Notes under the pieces: generated by a model
The model's database searches: none
The model's input: only the letters and a program-made list of their open reading frames with translations
What the model was told of the DNA's origin: nothing
Made by a program: the position numbers and the translations under genes
Assembly: GCA_018222405.1 (NCBI GenBank)
Contig: JAAFAI010000003.1
Span: 242,377-306,376 of the forward strand
Reading direction: 5' to 3'
From: Gammaproteobacteria bacterium
Lineage (GTDB): Bacteria > Pseudomonadota > Gammaproteobacteria > Enterobacterales > Alteromonadaceae
Length of the DNA stretch: 64,000 bases
Part shown: in pieces, positions 55,301 through 63,971 of the stretch
Numbering within the stretch: the stretch's first letter is position 1
Layout: every line of letters begins with the position of its first letter

Positions 55301-55528
55301 CTGAGTGTGCAGGGGTATGTGCAAACGGGGGCGCCAAATTATGCGCGCATCTACGGCTCACTGGAACCCTTATCAGCAGGTAGCAACTTGTTTACCTTCT
55401 ATCCCCAGGATGACGGTAGCGGCAATATTGAAAACATCGAACGCATTGCCTTACAGGTAAATGGCGCCTTTGTTGCGGATGAGGACAGCGAAATCCTTAT
55501 TGAACGTATTGATGCCGACTTCCCTTAA
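52361..55528 (+). CDS. Multidomain GH10 endo-1,4-beta-xylanase
   Basis: A 1055-residue exported enzyme. Signal peptide to ~residue 23 (VTPVSAA); two beta domains (~24-310); GH10 barrel (~320-645) with acid/base Glu438 in EVVNEFDN and nucleophile Glu577 in LTELDID; a cadherin-like domain (~655-745); and two tandem ~150-residue C-terminal modules, each with YDF, a RGDYGT motif, a YVQTGxPxYxRIYG motif and a PQDxGxG motif, probably carbohydrate-binding. It would cleave xylan outside the cell. No C-terminal anchor is seen. Coupled by ATGA to the preceding PEP-CTERM-like gene. Confidence 0.93.
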   Translation: MKLNAFSIALLSAGLAAVTPVSAAWQPLNDGVDTTLLRATVDRINRVYSSVVTLTNTSDDIIDGPFRVLITDSSIAVNGADGYTRDGIPYFEVVADSLAAGESTAVSVSFNLERKRLSFTPVLEQDNPNIGIYAEAEGGADATLNYLGMDLFIESGEPGYVTTLVNATTPPEDDSRVGELLVNFNQAGTYNLYARVRVGPEGFSDDSMYIPSVLGSANEWILVNGISGYAAPGETGYEPGTVVESGGEANLEAFMWVAITEGEYTVANNNATEVFRYASREDGLDIDKFVFAPAGLTYTVDQLENGLPGEIVTPPDTYTPSGPPLAQGQSKFLGGVCCGAQRPNFEAYWNQVTAENAGKWGSVESVRDQFNWAPLDEAYNLAKDNGFIYKHHVLVWGSQQPGWISDLSPAQQLDEILEWYQAVNQRYPAMDFIEVVNEFDNAPPDGSNGRPDYVDGLRLYAPEATAEVEAFFLARGDDATTAAQKAEDYDWIVNAFQMARDIFPASTQLMFNEYSVINSDARTDKVIDLANLLQSRGLIDAIGFQGHAFSTGGPLETMLSNIDRMDSLTGLDIYLTELDIDGTEELTQLLEYQRLFPAFWTHPAIKGITMWGYLPGHWREEQGAILAYDTGVEKAALKWLKGYVRELAPQFNQPSLITVDETTEVGIQVADLVSYDYQGNPHEQSSAVQWTVLSGNEDGLFALDAQSGKISVAAPLSPGLYDLYIQVVEGEYPSFTRQVQIVVPGDDLPPEVIEYDFSDGSQGWRGDYGTSATVGYDSSIPAALLIPDWAGRNAQEYIEEISMTDLNGANLSYTVNVTQAQVDGGMTIQPYVQTGGPTYSRIYGQAVVPVAGENVITFAPQDNGAGDLAIIERLGLQLNGPLSEGTDDVVEMTYVRLEIPTELPSAETVTYDFINDSEGMRGDYGTNASVIHRPALEAVSLQPNDSSETHNYILGVPSRNYAGAGITYTLNVSSDLAASGLSVQGYVQTGAPNYARIYGSLEPLSAGSNLFTFYPQDDGSGNIENIERIALQVNGAFVADEDSEILIERIDADFP
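54613..55522 (+). repeat. Tandem duplicated C-terminal modules of the xylanase
   Basis: Two copies (about residues 752-900 and 907-1054) share WRGDYGT/MRGDYGT, QPYVQTGGPTYSRIYG/QGYVQTGAPNYARIYG and APQDNGAGD/YPQDDGSGN in the same order. The copies are clearly diverged, so the duplication is not recent. Confidence 0.82.
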
Positions 55529-55550
55529 TCCTTTCTTAAGGCTATAAATT

Positions 55551-55575
55551 AAAGCCCCGCTGGTCGGGGCTTTTT
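55551..55575 (+). terminator. Rho-independent terminator after the xylanase
   Basis: AAAGCCCCG and CGGGGCTTT form a nine-base-pair stem with loop CTGGT, followed by TTTTT. It is 22 bases after the xylanase stop and separates it from the methionine operon. Confidence 0.9.
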
Positions 55576-55661
55576 ACTGAATGCTGCAAATCCAGCCACA
55601 TTCACCGGCAAGGAGGCGATAAATCACTTACACTTCGGGTAGTGCCGCTTTGGAAATAACT

Positions 55662-55693
55662 AAACGTTTAGACGTCTAGACGTAAAGATGTTG
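55662..55693 (+). promoter_or_regulatory. MetJ operator: four tandem met boxes
   Basis: Four adjacent 8-base units read AAACGTTT, AGACGTCT, AGACGTAA and AGATGTTG against the MetJ consensus AGACGTCT: matches are 6, 8, 6 and 5 of 8. Tandem 8-base boxes are the hallmark of cooperative MetJ-SAM repression. The array ends inside the -35 box, so bound MetJ would block the polymerase. Confidence 0.88.
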
Positions 55694-55718
55694 ACATTGG
55701 TCGTACTTTAGCGACAAT
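55691..55718 (+). promoter_or_regulatory. Sigma-70 promoter of the metA-metH operon
   Basis: A perfect TTGACA (55691-55696), 16 bases, then GACAAT (four of six matches). It lies 30 bases before the metA ATG and its -35 overlaps the last met box. Confidence 0.7.
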
Positions 55719-55748
55719 AGCTGCATAATCACATTGCCCGGAGTTGCC

Positions 55749-56687
55749 ATGCCAATCAGGATCCCAGAAAATCTGCCCGCACAAAACGTGTTATTGGGTG
55801 AGAATATTTTCACCATGGATAGTCAGCGAGCGGCGAGTCAGGATATTCGTCCCATGGAAGTGGCTATTCTCAATTTAATGCCGAATAAAATTGAGACCGA
55901 AGTCCAGTTATTACGGCTCCTTTCCAATACGCCGCTGCAAATCAATGTGGATTTAATCCGAATCAATGATTTAACTCCCAAACATACGCCGCAGTCGCAT
56001 ATGGATGCGTTTTATCATGACTTCAGCGACGTAGCCGAAAAACGTTACGATGGTCTGATTGTTACCGGCGCACCGCTGGCACTGCTCGACTACGAAGACG
56101 TAAACTACTGGGATACCATGAAAACCATTCTGGAATGGGCTAACCGGCACGTACAGTCAACCTTGTATTTATGTTGGGCCGCCCATGCCGCGATGTATCA
56201 TTTTCATGGCATCCAGCGAAAATTGCGCGAAGAAAAACTGTCTGGCGTATTTCACCACCGGGTGAACGATCCGCTCAATGAGTTGTTACGGGGCTTCGAC
56301 TCTGAGTTTTATGCGCCGCACTCCCGCTATGGCTATATTGATCCGGCCGATTACAACAGTATTCCAGGCCTCAGCGTGATTGCAGAATCCGAGGAAGCCG
56401 GAGCTTATGTAGTGGCGTCAGACGATAAGCGGATGGTGTTTATCACCGGGCATCCGGAATATGATCCTGAGACGCTCAACGATGAATACGTTAGAGATCT
56501 TAACGCTGACTTAGAACCAAAAATTCCGTGTAATTATTATCCTGATGACGACCCGGGCAAGCCACCCGTGGTAAGATGGCGCGCACATGGCAGTTTGCTA
56601 TTTACCAACTGGATAAACTACTACGTTTATCAGACAACGCCGTACGATTTAAATCAGCTGGTCGAGAAAGATCAGCGCAAGAGGTAG
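55749..56687 (+). CDS. metA: Homoserine O-acyltransferase MetA
   Basis: A 312-residue MetA (homoserine O-succinyltransferase family): N-terminal MPIRIPENLPAQNVL, EVAILNLMPNKIETE-type strand, the catalytic cysteine in LCWAAHAA, glutamate in SEEAGAYV and histidine in TGHPEYD. It acylates homoserine in the first committed step to methionine. ATG 55749 has GGAG five bases upstream and matches homologues; TTG at 55734 is in frame but not supported. metH follows after three bases. Confidence 0.96.
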   Translation: MPIRIPENLPAQNVLLGENIFTMDSQRAASQDIRPMEVAILNLMPNKIETEVQLLRLLSNTPLQINVDLIRINDLTPKHTPQSHMDAFYHDFSDVAEKRYDGLIVTGAPLALLDYEDVNYWDTMKTILEWANRHVQSTLYLCWAAHAAMYHFHGIQRKLREEKLSGVFHHRVNDPLNELLRGFDSEFYAPHSRYGYIDPADYNSIPGLSVIAESEEAGAYVVASDDKRMVFITGHPEYDPETLNDEYVRDLNADLEPKIPCNYYPDDDPGKPPVVRWRAHGSLLFTNWINYYVYQTTPYDLNQLVEKDQRKR

Positions 56688-56690
56688 CAC

Positions 56691-57746
56691 GTGAGCCGAT
56701 ACACAGACAAACAGATATTCGATCTGGCCGCCAACCGCATTCTGATCCTGGATGGTGCCATGGGTACCATGATCCAGCAGCACAAGCTGGAAGAAGAAGA
56801 TTACCGCGGAGAGCAGTACAAAGACTGGCATTGCGATATTAAAGGCAATAACGATCTGTTGGCGATTACCCAGCCGGACATTATCTATGACATCCATTGT
56901 CAGTACCTTGAGGCCGGTGCGGATATCATCGAAACCAACACCTTTAATGCCACCACGATTTCCATGGCTGACTACGACATGCAGGCCATTTCCAGAGAAA
57001 TTAATGTGGCGGCTGCGCAGCTGGCCCGTAAAGCCTGTGATGAATTCACCGCAAAGAACCCGGATAAACCACGCCTGGTGGCGGGCGTTATCGGGCCAAC
57101 CAGCCGGACGGCCTCGATTTCCCCGGATGTAAACGATCCGGGCAAACGTAATGTCACCTTTGATGAGCTGGTGGAAGCCTACACTGAGAGTTGCGAAGCG
57201 TTGATTGAAGGCGGCTCTGATGTGATCCTGATTGAAACCATCTTTGATACGCTTAATGCTAAAGCGGCCGCGTTTGCGGTTGAAGGCGTGTTCGAAAAAC
57301 TCGACCTGCGGTTACCGGTGATGATTTCCGGTACCATCACTGATGCCTCCGGGCGCACGTTGTCGGGTCAGACTGCGGAAGCGTTTTATTACTCCATGCG
57401 GCATATTAAGCCGGTGTCATTTGGGCTCAATTGTGCGTTAGGACCGGATTTGCTGCGCCAGTATGTGGAAGAAATCAGTAATGTGGCCGAATGCCTGGTA
57501 TCGGCTCACCCCAATGCCGGCTTGCCCAACGAGTTTGGTGAGTACGATATGGAAGGGCCTGAAATGGCTGCGCACATTAAGGAATGGGCTGAGTCCGGGT
57601 TAGTCAATATTGTTGGCGGTTGTTGTGGCAGCACGCCGGATCATATTCGCGACATCGCCAATGCGGTTGCCGGCGTGGCACCGCGAGAAATTGTTAAACT
57701 TGAGCCGAAGATGCGTCTATCCGGCTTAGAACCCTTCGTGCATTGA
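56691..57746 (+). CDS. metH: Methionine synthase, homocysteine-binding domain as a separate protein
   Basis: A 351-residue protein equal to the first domain of MetH: GAMGTMIQ start, zinc ligands Cys248 (LNCALG) and Cys311-Cys312 (GGCCGSTP), almost the same numbering as E. coli MetH (247, 310, 311). It binds zinc and activates homocysteine. It stops exactly at the interdomain linker (LSGLEPFVH) where E. coli MetH continues. The GTG start is three bases after metA. It must work with the next protein to methylate homocysteine. Confidence 0.93.
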   Translation: MSRYTDKQIFDLAANRILILDGAMGTMIQQHKLEEEDYRGEQYKDWHCDIKGNNDLLAITQPDIIYDIHCQYLEAGADIIETNTFNATTISMADYDMQAISREINVAAAQLARKACDEFTAKNPDKPRLVAGVIGPTSRTASISPDVNDPGKRNVTFDELVEAYTESCEALIEGGSDVILIETIFDTLNAKAAAFAVEGVFEKLDLRLPVMISGTITDASGRTLSGQTAEAFYYSMRHIKPVSFGLNCALGPDLLRQYVEEISNVAECLVSAHPNAGLPNEFGEYDMEGPEMAAHIKEWAESGLVNIVGGCCGSTPDHIRDIANAVAGVAPREIVKLEPKMRLSGLEPFVH

Positions 57747-57755
57747 GGTATAGTT

Positions 57756-60380
57756 GTGTCTGCAGAATTTTCCAGTTTTATTAATATCGGTGAGCGCACG
57801 AATGTCACCGGTTCTGCCAAATTCAAACGTCTTATCCTCGAAGGCGATTACGAAACGGCACTCGACGTTGCCCGTCAGCAGGTAGAAAACGGCGCGCAAA
57901 TTATCGATATCAACATGGACGAAGCCATGTTGGATTCGGTTGAGGCCATGCAAACCTTTCTTAATCTGATTGCCTCAGAACCGGACATCAGCCGGGTGCC
58001 GATTATGATTGACTCATCAAAATGGGAAGTCATTGAGGCCGGCCTGAAATGCGTGCAGGGTAAGGCGATTGTTAACTCCATCAGCCTTAAGGAAGGTGAA
58101 GAGAACTTTATTCACCAGGCCAAACTGATTAAGCGTTATGGCGCGGCAACGGTGGTCATGGCGTTTGATGAAAAAGGCCAGGCTGACACCAAAGAGCGTA
58201 AAATTGAAATTTGTCAGCGCAGCTATCAGGTGCTGATTGAAAAAGTCGGTTTTGCGCCGGAAGACATTATTTTCGATCCGAATATTTTTGCCGTGGCAAC
58301 CGGGATTGAAGAGCATGACAATTACGCGGTGGACTTTATTGAAGCCACCCGGGTGATTCGTCAAACCTGCCCGCATGTGCACGTATCTGGCGGTCTGTCG
58401 AATATCTCGTTTTCGTTTCGCGGTAATAACCCGGTGCGTGAAGCAATGCACTCGGTATTTCTATACCACGCCATCCGCGCTGGTCTGGATATGGCCATTG
58501 TTAACGCCGGTCAGCTGGAAGTGTACGATGAAATTCCGGCCGAACTGCGTGATGCGGTAGAGGATGTTATCCTTAACCGCCACAGCGAGGCGACTGACAA
58601 GCTCCTTGAGCTGGCACCTAAATATCAGGGCGATGGCAAGGCGGTGGTTAAAGAAGACCTCGCCTGGCGTGATTTGCCGGTTAGTAAACGGCTGGAACAT
58701 GCGCTGGTAAAAGGCATCACCGATTTTATCGAAGATGATACCGAAGCCGCCCGTCAGGCTGCAGATAAACCATTGCACGTTATTGAGGGGCCGTTAATGG
58801 ACGGCATGAACGTGGTGGGCGACCTGTTTGGTGAAGGTAAAATGTTCCTGCCTCAGGTGGTGAAATCTGCCCGGGTAATGAAAAAAGCCGTGGCTTACCT
58901 GCAACCTTATATCGAAGCCGAGAAGTCGGAAGATACCAAGAGTAACGGCAAGATCCTGCTGGCCACGGTAAAAGGCGATGTTCACGATATTGGTAAGAAC
59001 ATCGTCGGCGTAGTGCTGCAGTGTAACAACTTTGAAGTGGTAGACATGGGCGTAATGGTGCCCTGTGCAGCCATTTTGCAAAAAGCCAAAGAAGAAAACG
59101 TTGATATGATTGGCCTGTCGGGGCTGATTACGCCGTCACTGGATGAGATGGTCCACGTGGCCAAAGAAATGGAACGGCTGGATTTCGATCTGCCACTCCT
59201 GATTGGCGGCGCAACCACTTCTAAAGCCCATACCGCAGTCAAGATTGAGCAGAATTATCATGCGCCGGTGGCTTATGTGCCCAATGCCAGCCGCGCGGTA
59301 GGTGTTTGCCAGAAACTACTGAATAGAGAATCCCGCGATATCTACGCCAAAGAACTGGCCAAAGAATATGACATCGTGCGTGACCAGCATGCCCGCAAAA
59401 AGCCACGCTCCAAGCCGGTGACACTGGAGGAAGCCCGTGCCAATGCCCATGCCCCTGACTTTAGTGTGCCGCCAGTAACGCCGAATAAACTTGGCGTAAC
59501 GGCCGTTGCGGCGGATATTGCCACCTTGCGAAACTACATCGACTGGACGCCGTTTTTCCTGACCTGGTCACTGGCTGGTAAATACCCGCGTATTTTAACC
59601 GACGAAGTAGTAGGGGAGCAGGCCCAGTCATTATTTGATGATGCCAATGAAATGCTCGATAACCTGATTGCCAACGGCGGGCTGGAAGCAAAAGGCGTTA
59701 TGGGCTTATTCCCGGCCAATCGCCAGGAAGACGACGTAGTCATTTATACCGATGAATCACGTACAGAAACCCTGGGCGTGTCTCATCACCTGCGTCAGCA
59801 AACGCAAAAGCCAAAAGGTGCTAACTATTGCTTAAGCGATTTTGTAGCCCCGGCGGGTTCAGGCATTAAGGATTATATTGGTGCTTTTGCAGTCACCGGC
59901 GGAATAGGCGAGGATGAACTGGCAGCTCAGTATGAAGCCCAGGGCGATGATTACAACGCCATTATGGTTAAGGCCGTGGCCGATCGTCTGGCCGAAGCTT
60001 TTGCCGAGTATCTGCATAAGCGCGTACGCAAAGAGTTCTGGGGATATGCCCCGGATGAGAACCTGGATAACGATGCTCTGATCCGCGAAAAGTATCAGGG
60101 TATTCGCCCGGCACCCGGTTATGCAGCTTGCCCGGAACATACCGAAAAGCAGTTAATCTGGGATTTACTCGACGCCGAAAAACACACTGGCATGACACTC
60201 ACCGAGAGCTACGCCATGTGGCCAGGTGCCTCTGTTTCAGGCTGGTATTTCTCTCACCCCGAAGCCCGTTATTTTGCGGTCGCGAAAATTCAGCCGGATC
60301 AGCTGGAAAGTTATGCCGAACGTAAAGGTTGGGATCTGCAAACAGCGGAAAAATGGCTGGCGCCTAACCTGAGTGATTAA
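57756..60380 (+). CDS. metH: Methionine synthase, folate/cobalamin/activation domains
   Basis: An 874-residue protein carrying the rest of MetH: pterin-binding barrel ([36 protein letters not shown]), cobalamin cap and B12 domain with His410 in DVHDIG and [10 protein letters not shown], and the C-terminal SAM-binding activation domain ([23 protein letters not shown]). GTG start nine bases after the previous stop; GAGG at 57745-57748 overlaps that stop and is seven bases before the GTG. This is a real gene start, not a broken frame. Confidence 0.94.
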   Translation: MSAEFSSFINIGERTNVTGSAKFKRLILEGDYETALDVARQQVENGAQIIDINMDEAMLDSVEAMQTFLNLIASEPDISRVPIMIDSSKWEVIEAGLKCVQGKAIVNSISLKEGEENFIHQAKLIKRYGAATVVMAFDEKGQADTKERKIEICQRSYQVLIEKVGFAPEDIIFDPNIFAVATGIEEHDNYAVDFIEATRVIRQTCPHVHVSGGLSNISFSFRGNNPVREAMHSVFLYHAIRAGLDMAIVNAGQLEVYDEIPAELRDAVEDVILNRHSEATDKLLELAPKYQGDGKAVVKEDLAWRDLPVSKRLEHALVKGITDFIEDDTEAARQAADKPLHVIEGPLMDGMNVVGDLFGEGKMFLPQVVKSARVMKKAVAYLQPYIEAEKSEDTKSNGKILLATVKGDVHDIGKNIVGVVLQCNNFEVVDMGVMVPCAAILQKAKEENVDMIGLSGLITPSLDEMVHVAKEMERLDFDLPLLIGGATTSKAHTAVKIEQNYHAPVAYVPNASRAVGVCQKLLNRESRDIYAKELAKEYDIVRDQHARKKPRSKPVTLEEARANAHAPDFSVPPVTPNKLGVTAVAADIATLRNYIDWTPFFLTWSLAGKYPRILTDEVVGEQAQSLFDDANEMLDNLIANGGLEAKGVMGLFPANRQEDDVVIYTDESRTETLGVSHHLRQQTQKPKGANYCLSDFVAPAGSGIKDYIGAFAVTGGIGEDELAAQYEAQGDDYNAIMVKAVADRLAEAFAEYLHKRVRKEFWGYAPDENLDNDALIREKYQGIRPAPGYAACPEHTEKQLIWDLLDAEKHTGMTLTESYAMWPGASVSGWYFSHPEARYFAVAKIQPDQLESYAERKGWDLQTAEKWLAPNLSD

Positions 60381-60385
60381 CGCTT

Positions 60386-60976
60386 ATGTCCAAGCCCTTT
60401 AGTCAGGCCTGTGAAAACAACAAAGCACCGATTTTAGCGGTGCTTCGTGATGCCTTTGAGCAGGCCAGTAACGTGCTTGAGATAGGCAGCGGTACCGGGC
60501 AACACGCGGTGCACTTTGCTGCCGGCTTGCCTCATCTGCACTGGCAGACCAGTGATGTGCCTTTACATCATGAGGGGATTAACGCCTGGGTTCACGAAGC
60601 CGAACTGCCAAACCTGGCCGCGCCAATTTCCCTTCATATTGGTCAGGATAGCTTTCCTGAAAGTGGCTTTGATGCGGTTTACTCAGCCAACACCGCGCAC
60701 ATTATGTTTTCCCATGAGGTACAACAGATGATGGCGGGAATTGCCAAATTGCTACCTGCTGGCGGTGTCTTCTGCCAGTATGGCCCGTTTATATATCAAA
60801 ACGCTTTTTCCAGCGCCAGTAATGAAGCTTTTCATTATAGTTTGCTGGAGCGTGGACTCGGCGGCTATAAATCTATCGAAGAGCTATTGGCCTGGGCGGG
60901 TGAGTCCATGCAACTGACGGATATCATTGATATGCCAGCCAACAACCTCTGTCTTATCTGGCACAAGCAGAACTAA
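60386..60976 (+). CDS. DUF938 SAM-dependent methyltransferase-like protein
   Basis: A 196-residue DUF938 protein: motif I VLEIGSGTGQHAVHFA, then SDVPLHHEGI and YSANTAHIMF, characteristic of the family. Its substrate is unknown. It starts five bases after metH, so it is likely the last gene of the MetJ-controlled operon, a reasonable place for a SAM-using enzyme. Confidence 0.9.
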   Translation: MSKPFSQACENNKAPILAVLRDAFEQASNVLEIGSGTGQHAVHFAAGLPHLHWQTSDVPLHHEGINAWVHEAELPNLAAPISLHIGQDSFPESGFDAVYSANTAHIMFSHEVQQMMAGIAKLLPAGGVFCQYGPFIYQNAFSSASNEAFHYSLLERGLGGYKSIEELLAWAGESMQLTDIIDMPANNLCLIWHKQN

Positions 60977-61187
60977 CAGTTGCCGAACATCTCACGCTCA
61001 TCCCATGCTCGATTAACGCTTAAGATTCCGGCCTCACGGACGATATAATTGATATTGCGAAAGTCCTGATATTAAACTAGTTTTTAAGTACAGAATGCGG
61101 GCACCACGCCCGATGATGTCTTCAGGGCACTTGCCGGCGTCAGCCCCGGGGCTATGACGGGCAAAGGATAAAAGAAGTGAGAAGAAT

Positions 61188-61718
61188 GTGATTGCAGTTT
61201 CTGCTAATGCCAGAGAAGTAACCTTTTCTGCCGACGAACTTATCGTGAGCAAAACCGATTTACGCGGCAACCTGACCTACGCAAACCGGCACTTTATGCG
61301 GGTTTCCAATTTTGCTGAAAGTGAGTTGCTCGGCCAGCCCCACAACATTATTCGTCATCCGGATATGCCCAGAGGTGTATATCACGCGATGTGGAAAACC
61401 CTTAAGTCCAAGCACGAATTCTTTGGGTTTGTTAAAAACCTGACGTCCGATGGCAATTTTTACTGGGTGTTTGCCAACGTCACGCCTGACTTTAACAAAG
61501 GCAATGTAGAAGGCTTTTTCTCTGTTCGCCGCCAGGCGCCAAGAGCCGCATTGCGGATTATTGAGCCGGTATACCGCCAGATGCTGGAACTAGAGCAGCG
61601 CAGTCGCAAAGAGACGGCGCCAACCGATTCATGGAACTGGTTACAGGAGCACGTTAAAACCGAAACCGGCCTGAGTTACGAAGAGTTTGTCATCGGACTC
61701 TACGAAGAGCACTGTTAA
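61188..61718 (+). CDS. Aer-like PAS domain protein
   Basis: A 176-residue soluble protein, GTG start. Residues ~15-120 form a PAS domain very like the FAD-binding sensor of Aer: [35 protein letters not shown], and [11 protein letters not shown]. The remaining ~55 residues are helical. It has no membrane segment or signalling domain, which are supplied by the next gene, 13 bases away. It probably senses redox or oxygen through bound FAD and signals to that receptor. Confidence 0.87.
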   Translation: MIAVSANAREVTFSADELIVSKTDLRGNLTYANRHFMRVSNFAESELLGQPHNIIRHPDMPRGVYHAMWKTLKSKHEFFGFVKNLTSDGNFYWVFANVTPDFNKGNVEGFFSVRRQAPRAALRIIEPVYRQMLELEQRSRKETAPTDSWNWLQEHVKTETGLSYEEFVIGLYEEHC

Positions 61719-61731
61719 GGGAATGGCTATC

Positions 61732-63225
61732 ATGAAAGAAAACACCAGTAACGTCAGTAAAAACATTCCCTTCTTGTCGCAGAAGTTTTTAATCAACTGT
61801 GTGGTATTTATTGTCTTAACCGTTGTCCTCGCGGTGTACAGCATCATCGCTAACGGCGTAGGATTCGTAAACGTGAGTTCGCCGATAATCGCGGTGGTGT
61901 TTGCAATTTATGCTTATCGCGACCATCAGCGCCCCATTGATGCACTGAGCGCCATACATTTAACTCTTAAAGAAGCAATTCAGGGTAATACGCATGTGCG
62001 GGTCACCCAAACCCGCGGACTGGGCGAAGTAGGTAAGGTGGCCTGGGAGCTTAACGATTTTCTCGATATCGTCGAGACCAACTTTAAAGAGCTGTCTAAC
62101 AGTTTTGAACGGGCGGGAAAAAGGCAGTTTTACCGCAAAGGCCTGGTGAAAGGCCTGCCCGGTGAATTTGCGGAGATCATGAACAACGTTAACGGTGCTA
62201 TTGGCGCCATGGAAAAAGCCGATACCTTTGCCCGGCAAAATCGCCTGCTCAGCGAAATGCACCATCTTAACACCAGTAACCTGTTGGATAATCTCAAAGA
62301 CAGTCAGAGTCAGATGGTTATTCTGTCGGAAAAAATGGATGATGTACTTAACATTGCCGGCGAGAGTAAACACGGCGCTGACCGCAGTGCGAAAACGGTA
62401 GGCGAGCTTAAGGTTTCCATTGAGCAGGTTAATGAGCGTATGGTGTCAGTGGAAGAGACGGCAAATCTGTTAGCCCAGGAGAGTAGCCGGATTGCCGAAA
62501 CCGTTAAGCTGATAGGTGACATTGCTGAGCAAACCAACTTACTGGCACTTAACGCCGCCATCGAGGCAGCCCGGGCAGGTGAAGTGGGGCGGGGCTTTGC
62601 TGTGGTGGCAGATGAAGTGCGACATCTGGCCGATCGTACCCGAAAATCCACCGAAGAAATCGGCGATATTATTTTTAATCTGACCGGCAAGATAGACACG
62701 ATGGTGTCACAAACACTGGAAGTAGCGCAGAGCACCAAAGACATAGGTGATGAAGTCTCCAGTTTCCACACCAATTTTGAATCGGTAGCGAAAGCCGCCG
62801 ACGATACGATTACGTTAATAGGCCAGACCAAAGACAGTTCGTTTGCTTCACTGGTGAAACTCGACCACATCATTTATATGCAGAACGGTTACATCGCTAT
62901 GGAAAATGATGCAGAGGGCAAAGAAGCCGATGCCGTAAAAGTGGATCATATGTCATGCCGTTTAGGGAAGTGGTACTACGAGGGCATTGGCAAAGAGATC
63001 TTCAGTGGTCTCACGGCCTTCAAAGAGCTGGATAGCTACCATGCCGGCGTGCATCAGAATGTACACAAAGCCATGGAATATGTCACCCAGGACTGGCTGC
63101 GCAGCGATGATGTGTTTGACGGCATTATCCATCATATGAGCTTAGCGGAGCAAAACAGCTCACAGGTCATCAACTGCCTGACTAGGCTGGTGGATGAAAA
63201 ACACCGGTTACCTACAGTGCGCTAA
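61732..63225 (+). CDS. Methyl-accepting chemotaxis protein with CZB domain
   Basis: A 497-residue chemoreceptor: two close membrane segments near residues 17-65 with almost no periplasmic loop, a HAMP-like stretch, the MCP signalling hairpin tip ([21 protein letters not shown]), and a C-terminal zinc-binding CZB domain ([24 protein letters not shown]). The absence of an outside domain fits reading an inside signal, probably from the adjacent PAS protein. ATG 61732 was chosen from AAGGGA nine bases upstream; ATG 61723 is also in frame. Confidence 0.92.
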   Translation: MKENTSNVSKNIPFLSQKFLINCVVFIVLTVVLAVYSIIANGVGFVNVSSPIIAVVFAIYAYRDHQRPIDALSAIHLTLKEAIQGNTHVRVTQTRGLGEVGKVAWELNDFLDIVETNFKELSNSFERAGKRQFYRKGLVKGLPGEFAEIMNNVNGAIGAMEKADTFARQNRLLSEMHHLNTSNLLDNLKDSQSQMVILSEKMDDVLNIAGESKHGADRSAKTVGELKVSIEQVNERMVSVEETANLLAQESSRIAETVKLIGDIAEQTNLLALNAAIEAARAGEVGRGFAVVADEVRHLADRTRKSTEEIGDIIFNLTGKIDTMVSQTLEVAQSTKDIGDEVSSFHTNFESVAKAADDTITLIGQTKDSSFASLVKLDHIIYMQNGYIAMENDAEGKEADAVKVDHMSCRLGKWYYEGIGKEIFSGLTAFKELDSYHAGVHQNVHKAMEYVTQDWLRSDDVFDGIIHHMSLAEQNSSQVINCLTRLVDEKHRLPTVR

Positions 63226-63453
63226 TGCCAGCGGTTAAACATAAAATGTACTGATTCTATACAACCGACAAATTCGGATTTTGTGTTTAAACAAACCTAA
63301 GGGTTCTCAACTGAACAATGGCTGCAAAGAGCGAATAGCGGAAGTAAACATCAAGCGGTTTAAATAAAGGTTAATTGCCAATAGCGGACCTTCTAAACTC
63401 ATACTTGAACCCCATCAAATTGACTGAAACTAAATTGATGTATTTTTCCGGAC

Positions 63454-63473
63454 TTACTGAGAATTCTCAGTAA
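63454..63473. repeat. Perfect 20-base palindrome, copy 1
   Basis: TTACTGAGAATTCTCAGTAA is a perfect palindrome with an EcoRI-like GAATTC centre, the size and symmetry of a dimeric repressor site. Confidence 0.85.
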
Positions 63474-63493
63474 ATACATGTAACCAGGGTAAA

Positions 63494-63597
63494 TATTAGC
63501 TAGATCATTGTTTTAAAATCGTTTTATTTCACCTGAGTACCGTTATTACTGAGAATTCTTAATAATACTCAAATAAATCATTGGAAACTAGCTAATA
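63494..63597. repeat. 10-base inverted repeat flanking palindrome copy 2
   Basis: TATTAGCTAG (63494-63503) and CTAGCTAATA (63588-63597) are perfect reverse complements 84 bases apart and enclose the second palindrome. Confidence 0.75.
63546..63565. repeat. 20-base palindrome, copy 2
   Basis: TTACTGAGAATTCTTAATAA matches copy 1 at 18 of 20 bases; the right arm has two changes (C to T, G to A). It starts 92 bases after copy 1, close to nine helical turns. Confidence 0.8.
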
Positions 63598-63686
63598 ATC
63601 AAGTGTAAGGTATTGTTATCACTAAATTATGTTGGGAGTTCAGGGATGAGTAAGACTGCGTGTTACTGTGAACTCTCTATAATAAG

Positions 63687-63971
63687 ATGTTAGGTGCTTT
63701 TGTGGACATTCATGATTGGTCAAAATCTGGAAACATCGCTATTTGGCGATATGAGCCACAGGCGAAGAACTTTCCTGGCTGGCACATGAGTTGTGATTCA
63801 GAAGGATATAAAAGCCTTTATGAGCTTCTGTCGCTATTCTTAGATTCAGATCCCATGATAAAACGAACATTGGTATTAGATACACCGGATCCATATATCG
63901 CGTCTTCAACACTAAAAAATACAATGCAAAATAAGTTAGTAATTGTTCATAGGTTGGACATTAAGGATTAA
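63687..63971 (+). CDS. Small protein of unknown function
   Basis: A 94-residue ORF that I do not recognise. It is Trp- and Leu-containing, without signal peptide or membrane segment, with a possible beta-alpha pattern (NIAIWRYEP, then SLYELLSLF, then TLVLDTPDP). The AT-rich codon use differs from the rest of the window. ATG 63687 has a weak ribosome site; GTG at 63702 with AGG upstream is an alternative. It stands alone behind repeat-rich DNA, so accessory origin is likely. It could be an immunity-type or cargo protein, but nothing shows this. Confidence 0.45.
   Translation: MLGAFVDIHDWSKSGNIAIWRYEPQAKNFPGWHMSCDSEGYKSLYELLSLFLDSDPMIKRTLVLDTPDPYIASSTLKNTMQNKLVIVHRLDIKD

Larger units (their letters stand above)
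63226..63686. other. AT-rich intergenic region with nested repeats (461 bases)
   Basis: No gene is recognised here. It contains two near-identical palindromes (63454-63473 and 63546-63565), a 10-base inverted repeat (63494-63503 and 63588-63597), and a hairpin GAGTTCA/TGAACTC (63636-63642 and 63669-63675) just before the last ORF. GC content drops visibly compared with the rest of the window. Confidence 0.6.

Noticed and set aside
56691..60380. metH interrupted by a frameshift or sequencing error
   Set aside because: The two frames do not run into each other within a domain. The first ends at the linker with a stop, and the second has its own ribosome site and start at the right spacing.
61081..61120. 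Sigma-28 promoter before the Aer-like PAS gene
   Set aside because: CCCGATGA resembles the -10 element, but no TAAAG-like box is found 14-15 bases upstream.
63689..63695. GTTAGGT as part of an integron attC site
   Set aside because: It matches GTTRRRY by itself, but no complementary RYYYAAC partner or second core pair is found at a suitable distance, and no similar site follows the ORF.
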